23,324 nt of DNA from Pseudocoprococcus catus (GCF_902381825.1 NZ_LR698973.1:1065757-1089080), one strand, 5' to 3'; shown: positions 7,417 to 15,462, numbered from the stretch's first letter. The notes: generated by a model from the sequence alone, not told the origin. A program made the numbers and translations.

Positions 7417-7881
7417 ATGAAGAAGAAAGTGATTGTATTATTATGGGCAGTTATTCTGTGCTGTACACTGGCAGCGGGCTGCGGCAAGAAGAATACATTA
7501 GCAGATGGTACATATACGGCAGATTTCAATACAGACAGCAGTATGTTTCATGTGAATGAAGCTTATGACGGAAAGGGCATATTGACAGTTGAGAATGGAC
7601 AGATGACGATCCATGTTTCCATGCCGTCCAAGAATATTGTGAATCTTTATCTGGGAAGTGCCGAAGATGCACAGAAGGATGGCGCAGAGCTGATCCAGCC
7701 TGTGACAGATACAGTAACTTATTCTGACGGGACAACAGAAGAAGTGAATGGATTTGATGTGCCTGTACCGGTCATCGATGAAGAATTTGATCTGGCCTTA
7801 ATCGGCAAGAAGGGTGTCTGGTACGATCACAAAGTCAGCGTATCCAATCCTGTTGCTGTTGAAGAGACAGAAAGCAAATAA
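7417..7881 (+). CDS. Small lipoprotein with a NEAT-like domain
   Basis: The 154-residue protein has a lipoprotein signal peptide (TLAAGC, Cys22) and one beta-rich domain. The domain starts with LADGTYTADF, continues through LTVENGQMTIHVSM and ends GVWYDHKVSVSN. The order 'ADGTYT', 'ENGQ', a sheet core and a final 'YDH' strand recalls NEAT domains, which bind haem through a YxxxY motif in the last strand. Here the first Tyr of that motif is present and the second position is Val. Haem or corrinoid binding is therefore a hypothesis. It lies 60 bp after the cbiK-type gene, in the riboswitch operon, and before the ABC importer, so a surface role in capturing or relaying the transported molecule fits. 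Confidence 0.65.
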   Translation: MKKKVIVLLWAVILCCTLAAGCGKKNTLADGTYTADFNTDSSMFHVNEAYDGKGILTVENGQMTIHVSMPSKNIVNLYLGSAEDAQKDGAELIQPVTDTVTYSDGTTEEVNGFDVPVPVIDEEFDLALIGKKGVWYDHKVSVSNPVAVEETESK

Positions 7882-7925
7882 AACAGTTGACAAACAACAG
7901 ATAAAAGCTGACAATAATAAAGATG

Positions 7926-7967
7926 GGGCTGCTGCGGAATGTATAGGGCGTTTTGCAGCAGCCCTTT
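7926..7967 (+). terminator. Intra-operon hairpin, possible partial terminator
   Basis: A perfect 10-bp G+C-rich stem pairs 7926-7935 with 7955-7964, with a 19-nt loop and only three T residues after it. The weak T tract suggests partial termination or mRNA stabilisation, lowering the transporter genes relative to the two lipoproteins upstream. Confidence 0.5.
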
Positions 7968-8034
7968 AGTAATAGGAGATTTTGCAGCAGAATTTATAAA
8001 GAGTTGGTTTTAACAGAGGGGGAGGATTGCGTGT

Positions 8035-8487
8035 ATGGAAGTATCAGAAATGAATCTGGCGGACGGTGAATATACGGTTGAAGTGACCATGGAAGGCGGC
8101 AGCGGCCGGGCTTCAATACAGTCGCCGACAGAATTGACAATAGAAAACGGACAGGCACAGGCAGAAATCGTCTGGAGCAGTTCTCATTATGACTATATGA
8201 TGGTGAATGGTGACAAATATCTGCCGGTGAATACAGAAGGAAATTCCACATTTGAAATTTCAGTGTCGGTTTTTGATGAACCTATGACAGTGATCGGTGA
8301 TACCACAGCAATGAGTGTGCCCCATGAAGTGGAGTATACGCTGACATTTGCATCAGAGTCTGTTGCCTCGGTACAGAGCAGCGGCGGAAACGGCATGGGG
8401 GGAGCAGGTATTGCTATTGTACTGGCGCTTGTGGTGGCAGCTGTATCATCCATGAGATTGCGCAGACGTAAAAGCAGAAGGATATAG
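8035..8487 (+). CDS. NEAT-like domain protein with C-terminal membrane anchor, no visible signal peptide
   Basis: The 150-residue protein begins close to its domain (LADGEYTVEVTMEGGSGRAS, then LTIENGQAQAEIVWSS and VEYTLTF), which resembles the lipoprotein at 7417 and the NEAT fold. After a Ser/Gly linker, about residues 122-139 form a transmembrane helix followed by a very basic tail (RLRRRKSRR). By the positive-inside rule the domain should be outside, which would need a signal peptide, but none is visible: the ATG is backed by GGGGGAGG at 8018-8025 and the upstream frames are closed by stops. In the last strand only the second Tyr of YxxxY is kept. Either the N-terminus was lost or the protein inserts without a signal peptide. 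The next gene starts 3 bp later. Confidence 0.65.
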   Translation: MEVSEMNLADGEYTVEVTMEGGSGRASIQSPTELTIENGQAQAEIVWSSSHYDYMMVNGDKYLPVNTEGNSTFEISVSVFDEPMTVIGDTTAMSVPHEVEYTLTFASESVASVQSSGGNGMGGAGIAIVLALVVAAVSSMRLRRRKSRRI

Positions 8488-8490
8488 AAA

Positions 8491-9651
8491 ATGAAGAAAA
8501 TAGTTTTGTTATTCATAGTGATAGGTATACTGGCCGGGATGGTGACCGCTTGCGGTTCTGCCGCTGCCGGTGCTCAGAAGACGCATGACACAGAAATCAG
8601 TCAGCAGCTGACCTTCGACCACAGTGAGACGTTGGATTATGCACAGAAGTTTTCAATCGATAGGTATCAGGATGATTATGCTTTGGTGACGATCACAGAT
8701 GACAGCCGGTACCTTGTTGTTCCGGAAGGGAAAGCGGCACCGGATGATCTGGATCCGGATATTGTTGTGATTCAGCAGCCGGTACAGAATATTTATCTGG
8801 CGGCTTCGGCGGCTATGGATATGTTTGTGTCTCTGGATGCATTGGATAGTATCCGATTCAGCAGTCTGAAAGCGGATGGGTGGTATATAGATGAGGCCAA
8901 ACAGGCAATGGAAGCCGGAGATATTCTTTATGCTGGCAAGTATTCAACCCCGGATTATGAAAAGATCGTTGAACAGAACTGCGGTCTGGCCATTGAGAAT
9001 ACCATGATTCTGCATACACCGGAAGTGAAGGAACAGTTGGAGAAGTTCGGTATACATGTGTTGGTGGATTATTCCAGTTATGAGCCGGAGCCCCTTGGCC
9101 GGACAGAATGGGTGAAACTTTACGGCTTACTGACTGGGCATGAAGTGCAGGCGGATAAGGCTTTCGCAGAAGAAAAGTCTGCTTTTGAAGAAGTGAAAAA
9201 CAGTGTGGCGGATGAAGCTGATCAGGAACCGAAGACTGTGGCATTTTTCTATATCACAAGCAATGGGCAGGCAAATGTCCGCAAGAGTGCAGACTATCTG
9301 CCGAAAATGATCGAGCTGGCCGGCGGACGATATATTTTTGATTCCCTGGGGGATGAGGATGATGCCACATCAACCATGTCCATGCAGATGGAAGAGTTTT
9401 ATGCCGGAGCGAAAGATGCGGATTATATTATCTACAACAGTACCATTGAAGGAGAATTATCTTCAGTGGATGATCTGCTGGCAAAGAGTCCGCTCTTTGA
9501 GAAGTTCAAGGCTGTACAGGAAGGGCATGTTTATTGCACATCAAAGAATCTGTATCAGTCAACAATGTCCCTTGGAACGATTACATCGGATATCCGCCGG
9601 ATGCTGACCGGCGATGATGCGGATCTGACATATATCTACAAACTGGAGTGA
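8491..9651 (+). CDS. ABC transporter substrate-binding lipoprotein (BtuF/FepB-type)
   Basis: The 386-residue protein has a lipoprotein signal peptide (MVTACG, Cys21) and the two-lobed periplasmic-binding fold of the TroA/BtuF class. The first lobe carries IVVIQQPVQNIYLAASAAMDM, an expected start for this family. The middle has YEKIVEQNCGLAIENTMILH and FGIHVLVDYSSYEPEPLGRTEW. The second lobe has IELAGGRYIFDSLG and ADYIIYNSTIEGELSSVDDLL. This class binds cobalamin, haem or ferric siderophores and hands them to a FecCD-type permease, which is encoded next. The B12 riboswitch upstream favours a corrinoid or cobalt-related ligand, but sequence alone does not separate it from haem. An AGAAGGA site within the end of the previous gene supports the start. 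Confidence 0.88.
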   Translation: MKKIVLLFIVIGILAGMVTACGSAAAGAQKTHDTEISQQLTFDHSETLDYAQKFSIDRYQDDYALVTITDDSRYLVVPEGKAAPDDLDPDIVVIQQPVQNIYLAASAAMDMFVSLDALDSIRFSSLKADGWYIDEAKQAMEAGDILYAGKYSTPDYEKIVEQNCGLAIENTMILHTPEVKEQLEKFGIHVLVDYSSYEPEPLGRTEWVKLYGLLTGHEVQADKAFAEEKSAFEEVKNSVADEADQEPKTVAFFYITSNGQANVRKSADYLPKMIELAGGRYIFDSLGDEDDATSTMSMQMEEFYAGAKDADYIIYNSTIEGELSSVDDLLAKSPLFEKFKAVQEGHVYCTSKNLYQSTMSLGTITSDIRRMLTGDDADLTYIYKLE

Positions 9652-9658
9652 AAGATGA

Positions 9659-10672
9659 ATGAAGAGTAGACGATACGGCGCAGCTTTTGCGATATTGGCA
9701 GCCTTGCTGCTGATTTTGCTGGCAATGAATTTGTGTATTGGATCGGTGAATATACCATTGTCTGAAATTCTGCATATACTGATGAAAAACAGCGGCAGTG
9801 ACACCTACACGGATATTGTGATGAACATCCGTTTTCCAAGAGCACTGGCTGCGGCGGTGTTGGGCGGTGGTTTGGCACTGGCAGGCTATCTGCTCCAGAC
9901 GTTTTTTCATAATCCCATTGCGGGACCTTTTACGCTGGGCATTTCTTCCGGTGCAAAACTGGTGGTTGCCCTTGTGATGGTGGCCTCTCTCGGCAATGCC
10001 CTGAGATTGAGTTCATGGGTGATGATTGCTGCGGCTTTTGTGGGGGCAATGATCTGTATGGGATTTGTGATCCTGATGTCAAGTGTGATTGAGCAGATGG
10101 CTATGCTGATCGTCAGCGGTGTGATGATTGGCTATATCTGTTCTGCAGTGACGGATTTTATCGTCACCTTTGCGGAAGATGCGGATATTGTGAATCTGCA
10201 TAACTGGTCCAAGGGCAGTTTTTCCGGTATGACATGGGAGAATGTCAAAGTCATGGTGCTGGTGACGGGAATTGCCTCTATCGGTGTGTTTCTGTTGTCG
10301 AAGCCGATCAGTGCCTATGAGATGGGTGAGGCTTATGCGGCCAATATGGGACTGAATGTGAAGAGTTTCAGAGTCCTTCTTGTATTGCTGTCCAGTGTGC
10401 TGGCTGCCTGCGTAACGGCATTTGCGGGCCCTGTATCCTTTGTGGGAATAGCAGTGCCGCATCTGGTGAAGTGGCTGCTGGGCACCGCGCGGCCTATTCT
10501 GCTGATCCCGGCCTGCTTTCTGGGCGGTTCCGTGTTCTGCCTGTTCTGCGATCTGTTGGCGAGAACCATGTTTTCTCCGACAGAGTTGTCCATCAGCACA
10601 GTGACAGCCGTGTTTGGTGCACCCGTTGTCATTTATATTATGATACACAGAAGAAGAGAAAAGGCGGCATAG
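9659..10672 (+). CDS. FecCD/BtuC-family ABC transporter permease
   Basis: The 337-residue membrane protein has about ten hydrophobic segments and the family signatures: MNIRFPRALAAAVLGGGLAL near residues 55-74, HNPIAGPFTLGISSGA near 84-99, and GPVSFVGIAVPHLVKWLLG near 259-277. It forms the channel for a cobalamin/haem/siderophore-class importer together with the lipoprotein before it and the ATPase after it. The ATG is 7 nt after the previous stop, and the likely ribosome binding site (GGAG at 9646-9649) lies inside the end of that gene, so translation is coupled. Confidence 0.92.
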   Translation: MKSRRYGAAFAILAALLLILLAMNLCIGSVNIPLSEILHILMKNSGSDTYTDIVMNIRFPRALAAAVLGGGLALAGYLLQTFFHNPIAGPFTLGISSGAKLVVALVMVASLGNALRLSSWVMIAAAFVGAMICMGFVILMSSVIEQMAMLIVSGVMIGYICSAVTDFIVTFAEDADIVNLHNWSKGSFSGMTWENVKVMVLVTGIASIGVFLLSKPISAYEMGEAYAANMGLNVKSFRVLLVLLSSVLAACVTAFAGPVSFVGIAVPHLVKWLLGTARPILLIPACFLGGSVFCLFCDLLARTMFSPTELSISTVTAVFGAPVVIYIMIHRRREKAA

Positions 10673-10673
10673 G

Positions 10674-11783
10674 ATGATGAGGGAAGATTACTTTTACACA
10701 GAGGGGTTGACTGTTGGTTATCAGGGTGTGCCCTTGATCAGAGAGATTGCGTTCCAGCTGAAGAAAGGTGAGATATTAACGCTGATTGGACCCAATGGTG
10801 CGGGAAAAACAACCATATTAAAGAGTCTTATCCGCCAGTTAAAGCCACTGGCCGGCGTAGTCGTTCTGGAAGGACAGAAGACCGGTGAGATGAGCGGCAG
10901 AGATTTTGCAAGAAAGTTGTCAGTGGTATTGACGGAAAGAGTTCGTCCGGAGATGATGACCTGCAAGGAAGTGGTGGCAACAGGGCGATACCCGTATACC
11001 GGTAAGTTCGGGGTTTTGTCGAAAGAAGATTGGAAAATTGTCGATGAGGCAGTCAGATTGGTACACATTGAGGATTTGGCTGAACGGGATTTTACAAAGA
11101 CCAGTGATGGGCAGAAACAGCGTGTCATGCTGGCAAGGGCTTTATGTCAGCAGCCGGATATCCTTGTGCTGGATGAGCCGACATCTTTTCTGGATATCCG
11201 CTATAAACTGGAATTTCTCTCGATCATTCAGGAGATGGCAAGAAATGACAGGCTGACGGTGATATTGTCCCTGCATGAGCTAGATCTGGCGGAACGTATT
11301 TCAGATAAAGTTCTGTGTGTCAGAGGGGACAGGATTGACCGCTTCGGAACACCCGAGGAGATTTTTTGCGGAGACTATATTTCTGAACTTTATGGGATGA
11401 CGGCCGGTCATTATGATGCCGGCACCGGGGAGTTGGAGCTGCAGCCTGTTTCAGGGGCACCGAAAGTATTTGTCATTGCCGGGGGCGGCAGGGGCAAGGC
11501 TGTTTTTCGCAGACTTCAGAGGCAGGGCATGCCATTTGCGGCAGGAATTCTGTGGGAGAATGACCTGGATTATCCGTCAGCAAAAGCATTGGCGGTTCAG
11601 ACGGTTGCGGTGCGTACATTTTCAGCTGTCGATGCAGAACATATTGAGAAGGCAAAAGGGCTTATAGACAGCTGTGAAATTGTTTTGACGGTATTCGGCA
11701 GGACAGAATGGGCGAAGCTGCCGGATGGTTTGAAGGAGATTCTTGCGTATGCAGAAGAAAAAGGCAAACTCACAGAGCAATGA
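10674..11783 (+). CDS. FecE/BtuD-type ABC ATPase with an extra C-terminal domain
   Basis: Residues 1-245 are an ABC ATPase: Walker A GPNGAGKTT at 39-47, Walker B DILVLDEPT at 162-170, and the switch His in SLHELD near 201. The signature motif is unusual, TSDGQKQR at 143-150 in place of LSGGQ, and the Q-loop region reads VLTERV, without the normal glutamine. After about residue 262 the protein has roughly 105 extra residues, absent from ordinary FecE/BtuD, opening KVFVIAGGGRGKAVFRRLQR and ending near FGRTEWAKLPDGLKEILAY. This part looks like a small alpha/beta domain with a glycine-rich first loop. I do not know its function. The start (ATG 10674 or 10677) follows AAGGCGG. It completes the importer. 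Confidence 0.9.
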   Translation: MMREDYFYTEGLTVGYQGVPLIREIAFQLKKGEILTLIGPNGAGKTTILKSLIRQLKPLAGVVVLEGQKTGEMSGRDFARKLSVVLTERVRPEMMTCKEVVATGRYPYTGKFGVLSKEDWKIVDEAVRLVHIEDLAERDFTKTSDGQKQRVMLARALCQQPDILVLDEPTSFLDIRYKLEFLSIIQEMARNDRLTVILSLHELDLAERISDKVLCVRGDRIDRFGTPEEIFCGDYISELYGMTAGHYDAGTGELELQPVSGAPKVFVIAGGGRGKAVFRRLQRQGMPFAAGILWENDLDYPSAKALAVQTVAVRTFSAVDAEHIEKAKGLIDSCEIVLTVFGRTEWAKLPDGLKEILAYAEEKGKLTEQ

Positions 11784-12096
11784 GAAGATAAAGGTTGATG
11801 TCAGCGGAGAGAACAGCGCCGTAGAAAAGGACAGATGCTATACATATATGGTGCGCTGCTCGGATGGTTCTCTGTATACCGGATGGACAGTGGATCTTGA
11901 GATGCGTGTGGCGGCTCACAACAGTGGAAAAGGGGCAAAATACACAAAAAGCAGGCGCCCTGTGACTCTGGCTTACTATGAAGTCTTTGAGAATCGACAG
12001 GACGCCATGCGCCGTGAATATGCAATTAAGCAATTGCCGAAGAAAGAGAAGGAAAGGCTGGCAGCCTACCACCATCTGTCTTCAATGGCAACGTAG
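11749..12096 (+). CDS. GIY-YIG endonuclease-fold protein (UPF0213/YhbQ-like)
   Basis: The protein is a small single-domain GIY-YIG nuclease. The core contains YTYMVRCSDGSLYTGWT (the GIY and YIG half-motifs appear as YMV and YTG), followed by LEMRVAAHNSGKGAKYTKSRRP and AYYEVFENRQDAMRREYAIKQL, which supply the conserved Arg, Tyr and Glu. ATG 11749 is favoured because AAGGAGA at 11733-11739 stands 9 nt before it. A TTG at 11743 is too close to that signal. The first 35 nt overlap the ATPase gene in another frame, and the last 31 nt overlap the 3' end of citrate synthase on the other strand. The family is widespread and its cellular role in Clostridia is unsettled. A link to the importer is probably only transcriptional. 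Confidence 0.82.
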   Translation: MQKKKANSQSNEKIKVDVSGENSAVEKDRCYTYMVRCSDGSLYTGWTVDLEMRVAAHNSGKGAKYTKSRRPVTLAYYEVFENRQDAMRREYAIKQLPKKEKERLAAYHHLSSMAT

Positions 12097-13430
12097 TCTT
12101 TGTGGTGGCCGACATACTTGTAAGCCGGACGGATGATCTTGCCTTCATTGGCCAGTTCTTCAATACGGTGCGCACACCATCCGGAGATACGGGAAATGGC
12201 AAAAATCGGTGTGAACAATTCCATCGGAAGGCCAAGCATGGTGTAGACAAAACCGCTGTAAAAGTCCACATTGGCACAGATCGGTTTGAACAGCTGGCGA
12301 TGCTGCTGCATGAGTTTGATGGCAATGCCTTCAACACGGTTGTAAAGTTCGAATTCTTTGGTCAGGCCTTTCTCGTTGGAAAGTGCCTGGGCATATTTCT
12401 TCAGAATAACGCATCGTGGATCGGATTCTGTATATACCGCATGACCGATGCCATAGATGAGGCCCTTGCCGTCAAAGGCTTCGCGGTTCAGAATCTTGGT
12501 CAGATAATCAGTGACTTCATCATCATCTTCCCAGTTGGCAACATGTTCTTCGATATCTTTGAACATTTGCTGAACCTTCAGATTGGCACCGCCGTGTTTT
12601 GGCCCTTTCAGGGAGCCGAGGGAAGCAGCGATGGCTGAATAAGTATCAGTGCCTGTGGAAGTAACAACATGAGTGGTGAATGTGGAGTTATTACCGCCGC
12701 CGTGTTCTGCGTGAATGATCAGCGCAATATCAAGAACCTTGGCTTCAAGTTCGGTATATTGGCCATCCGGACGGAGCAGGCGGAGAATATTCTCTGCTGT
12801 TGAAAGTTCAGGCTTCGGACGGCGGATGACAAGACTCTTGTCTAATATGTAATGACGATAGCTGTGGTAGCCATAAACAGCTATCAGCGGGAAACGTGCG
12901 ATCAGCTGAAGAGACTGACGCAGAACGTTATTAACTGAAATATCTTCAGGATGGTCATCATAGGAATAAAGTGTCAGGACACTCTTCTGGAGTACATTCA
13001 TCATGTTGGCGTTCGGTGCATTCATGATGATGTCACGGACGAAGTTGTCCGGGAGTTCACGATAATTCCCAAGGATATCAAGAAATTCCTGAAGCTGGTC
13101 CTTGTTCGGCAGCTCGCCGAAGAGAAGAAGATAGGTAATCTCTTCAAAACCAAAGCGGCTTGTCTTATTGCCTTCAACAAGATTCATGACATTATAGCCC
13201 TGATAATAGAGCTGGCCGTCAATCGGAATCTTGCGTCCATGTACGGATTTGAAAGCGACGACATCGGAGATCTCTGTCAGACCGGTAAGGATACCTTTAC
13301 CGTTGGAGTCACGCAGACCACGTTTGACATCGTACTCAATATACAGATCCTGGTCAAAACGCCCTGAATTCATGCAGTATTCAGCAAGCTTGTCCAGACG
13401 GTTATTAAATTCTGTCATTTCTTTAGCCAT
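12066..13430 (-). CDS. gltA: Citrate synthase
   Basis: The 454-residue protein carries the three catalytic residues of citrate synthase: His279 in GPKHGGAN, His330 in GIGHAVYTESDPR and Asp389 in NVDFYSG, matching His274, His320 and Asp375 of the pig enzyme. It also has HAEHGGGNNSTFTTHVV near 240-256. It condenses oxaloacetate and acetyl-CoA to citrate. In an anaerobe this usually feeds 2-oxoglutarate and glutamate synthesis. The length is somewhat above the roughly 370-430 of most bacterial forms, because of an N-terminal extension of about 60 residues. It ends in Trp-Trp and its last 31 bp overlap the GIY-YIG gene tail to tail, with no terminator between them. An AAAAGGA element lies a few bases before the start. 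Confidence 0.95.
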   Translation of the reverse strand: MAKEMTEFNNRLDKLAEYCMNSGRFDQDLYIEYDVKRGLRDSNGKGILTGLTEISDVVAFKSVHGRKIPIDGQLYYQGYNVMNLVEGNKTSRFGFEEITYLLLFGELPNKDQLQEFLDILGNYRELPDNFVRDIIMNAPNANMMNVLQKSVLTLYSYDDHPEDISVNNVLRQSLQLIARFPLIAVYGYHSYRHYILDKSLVIRRPKPELSTAENILRLLRPDGQYTELEAKVLDIALIIHAEHGGGNNSTFTTHVVTSTGTDTYSAIAASLGSLKGPKHGGANLKVQQMFKDIEEHVANWEDDDEVTDYLTKILNREAFDGKGLIYGIGHAVYTESDPRCVILKKYAQALSNEKGLTKEFELYNRVEGIAIKLMQQHRQLFKPICANVDFYSGFVYTMLGLPMELFTPIFAISRISGWCAHRIEELANEGKIIRPAYKYVGHHKDYVAIEDRWW

Positions 13431-13807
13431 TATTGTTCAATCCTTTTCTATAAAAATTTACATAATTGCATTATAATATGAAAATACTTTATCATTATAT
13501 TGGTGTTTTTGCAAGTTGTTTTTTTGATTTTATGCGTCAGTGCAGAAGAATGGATGAAAATATTGATATGCAATTATAGAAAATAAAAATGTCAAAATGT
13601 ATAAAAATGAAGAAAAACCGCAAAAAAAGTAGATTTATCGAAGAAAAACCACGGATAAATACAAAAGAAACATACGCTTTTTGGAGAAATTGTAAATATT
13701 TGTGTAAAAAATGCAAGATATAAAATGTGTTTATTCAAAAAATGTAGGCTTATTCTATGCAGTAAACGAAGAAAACAGAGAAAAAGTATGAATAATATAA
13801 GAAATAA

Positions 13808-13823
13808 ATGTATAATTATACAT
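13808..13823. repeat. Perfect 16-bp palindrome upstream of the cls promoter
   Basis: ATGTATAATTATACAT reads the same on both strands. It lies 28 bp before the -35 box of the cardiolipin synthase promoter, a common position for a regulator site. In such A+T-rich DNA it could also be chance. Confidence 0.4.
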
Positions 13824-13851
13824 AAAAACGATAAAAAAGAAAAGGAGGGTG

Positions 13852-13880
13852 TTGACGGTTTAAAAAAGAACTGCTAGAGT
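13852..13880 (+). promoter_or_regulatory. Candidate promoter of cardiolipin synthase
   Basis: TTGACG at 13852-13857 (5 of 6 consensus bases) and TAGAGT at 13875-13880 (4 of 6) stand 17 nt apart. The start site would be near 13887, giving a leader of about 40 nt. Confidence 0.5.
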
Positions 13881-13927
13881 ATTATAACAGATACAAGGAA
13901 ATACAAGGAGTTTGGAAAGGTGAGAAA

Positions 13928-15460
13928 ATGGAGGCGTTAAAAAATAATTCCCAGGCGATTGTAAGGGCATTGACAGTAGCGGTGGCTGTTGTTTTGCAGG
14001 CGATTACAATGGTTCTGGTGGGACGGTATCTTCATGAATATGCTTCCTGGGCTTATGTCCTGTTGGAAATTATAAGCTTTTTGCTTGTGTTTGGTCTCAT
14101 TAATGATCAGGAGTCCTATCGTCAGTTCTGGTGTGTCATCGTTCTTGTTTTTCCGGTGACAGGCCTGTTTCTGTATTATATGTGGGGACGGCGAAGAAGA
14201 AACAGCAAGACGCATATTATGATCAGGGAGACAGAGGCGAAGATGCGCCAGTATGTGCCGCATCAGCCGGAAGTCATGGAGGAATTGCAGGAACTGCATC
14301 CTTATAAAGTCCAGATTGCTCGTTTTTTGGAAAGTGAAGGCTTTAACATGTATCGTCACACCGATGTGAAATATTTTCCGCTGGGCGAGGAAATGCTGGA
14401 GGCAATGATCGAGGATCTGAAAAAGGCAGAGAAGTGTATCTTTTTGGAGTATTTTATTATCAGTGACGGCGTGATCTGGAAGAGAGTCAAAGAAGTGCTG
14501 ATCGAGAAAGCAAAAGCGGGTATAGATATCCGTTTATTAATCGATGACTTTGGCTGCCTGGGAATCAATACTGCAGAATTTCGTGATGAGCTTGTCAAGT
14601 CCGGTATTCGGCTGGCGGTGTTTGCTCCTATCCATAAAAACGTCGACAGATTGTCCTTTAACTACAGAAACCATCAGAAGATTACAATTGTTGACGGCAA
14701 CATCGGCTATTGCGGCGGTATTAATCTGGCGGATGAATATGCCAATATTATCCAGCGTTTTGGACACTGGAAGGATACAGCGCTTCGTCTGGAGGGTGAA
14801 GGTGTGTGGGGGTTGACGTCAATTTTTCTTGAGATGTGGGAAGTGGCGATGGGGTATGAGATTACCACGGATTATACGGTCTACATGCCGACGGTCAAAA
14901 TGCCCAGTGACGGATTTGTGCAGCCATTTTGTGATGGGCCGGCCAATAATCCCAATAATCCTGCGGAGGATGTGTATACGCATCTGATCAATAAGGCTCG
15001 GGATTATGTTTATATTACAACACCGTATCTGGTTATTGACAGGAAGATGGCGGAAGATTTGTGCCGAACAGCCCGAAGCGGCGTGGATGTGAAGATCGTT
15101 GTGCCGCATATCTATGACAAGTGGTATGTCTATATGGTGAATGTGGCCAATTATGGGCCGCTGATTGCGAACGGTGTCCATGTCTATGAATACATGCCCG
15201 GCTTTATCCATTCAAAGACGGTTGTCTGTGATGATGAGTGTGCGGTCTGCGGAACCATCAACATGGATTACAGGAGCTTTTATCTGCACTATGAATGCGG
15301 TGTGTTCACTTGTGAGTCATCGGCTGTTGCGGATATCCGGGATGATATTCATGAGACATTGAAACAATGTCAGGAAATCTATCTCGATGAGTGGCAGAGC
15401 CGTCCATGGTACGAAAAGATCGTTCAGTGGATATTGCACCTGTTTGCCCCTGTATTGTAA
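13928..15460 (+). CDS. cls: Cardiolipin synthase (phospholipase D family)
   Basis: The 510-residue protein has two N-terminal transmembrane segments (about residues 12-32 and 36-56, with a further hydrophobic stretch to about 86) and two phospholipase D domains. The HKD motifs are HQKITIVDGN, with His249, and HSKTVVCDDE, with His428. Each is followed by the usual Gly/Asn-rich strand (GGINLADE and GTINMD). The enzyme joins two phosphatidylglycerol molecules to make cardiolipin at the membrane. Length and layout match the Gram-positive Cls type. An AAAGGTGAG ribosome binding site precedes the ATG. Its stop lies 2 bp from the stop of the convergent radical SAM gene, with no terminator between them. 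Confidence 0.95.
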   Translation: MEALKNNSQAIVRALTVAVAVVLQAITMVLVGRYLHEYASWAYVLLEIISFLLVFGLINDQESYRQFWCVIVLVFPVTGLFLYYMWGRRRRNSKTHIMIRETEAKMRQYVPHQPEVMEELQELHPYKVQIARFLESEGFNMYRHTDVKYFPLGEEMLEAMIEDLKKAEKCIFLEYFIISDGVIWKRVKEVLIEKAKAGIDIRLLIDDFGCLGINTAEFRDELVKSGIRLAVFAPIHKNVDRLSFNYRNHQKITIVDGNIGYCGGINLADEYANIIQRFGHWKDTALRLEGEGVWGLTSIFLEMWEVAMGYEITTDYTVYMPTVKMPSDGFVQPFCDGPANNPNNPAEDVYTHLINKARDYVYITTPYLVIDRKMAEDLCRTARSGVDVKIVVPHIYDKWYVYMVNVANYGPLIANGVHVYEYMPGFIHSKTVVCDDECAVCGTINMDYRSFYLHYECGVFTCESSAVADIRDDIHETLKQCQEIYLDEWQSRPWYEKIVQWILHLFAPVL

Positions 15461-15462
15461 TA

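Larger units (their letters stand above)
13431..13927. other. A+T-rich divergent intergenic region, 497 bp
   Basis: No gene is visible. On the minus strand two TATAAT-like -10 boxes (13470-13475 and 13494-13499) could serve citrate synthase, but neither has a good -35. The middle (about 13550-13800) is strongly purine-rich on the plus strand, with many A runs, consistent with curved promoter DNA. A 16-bp palindrome (13808-13823) and a sigma-A-like promoter (13852-13880) precede the cardiolipin synthase gene. Confidence 0.6.
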
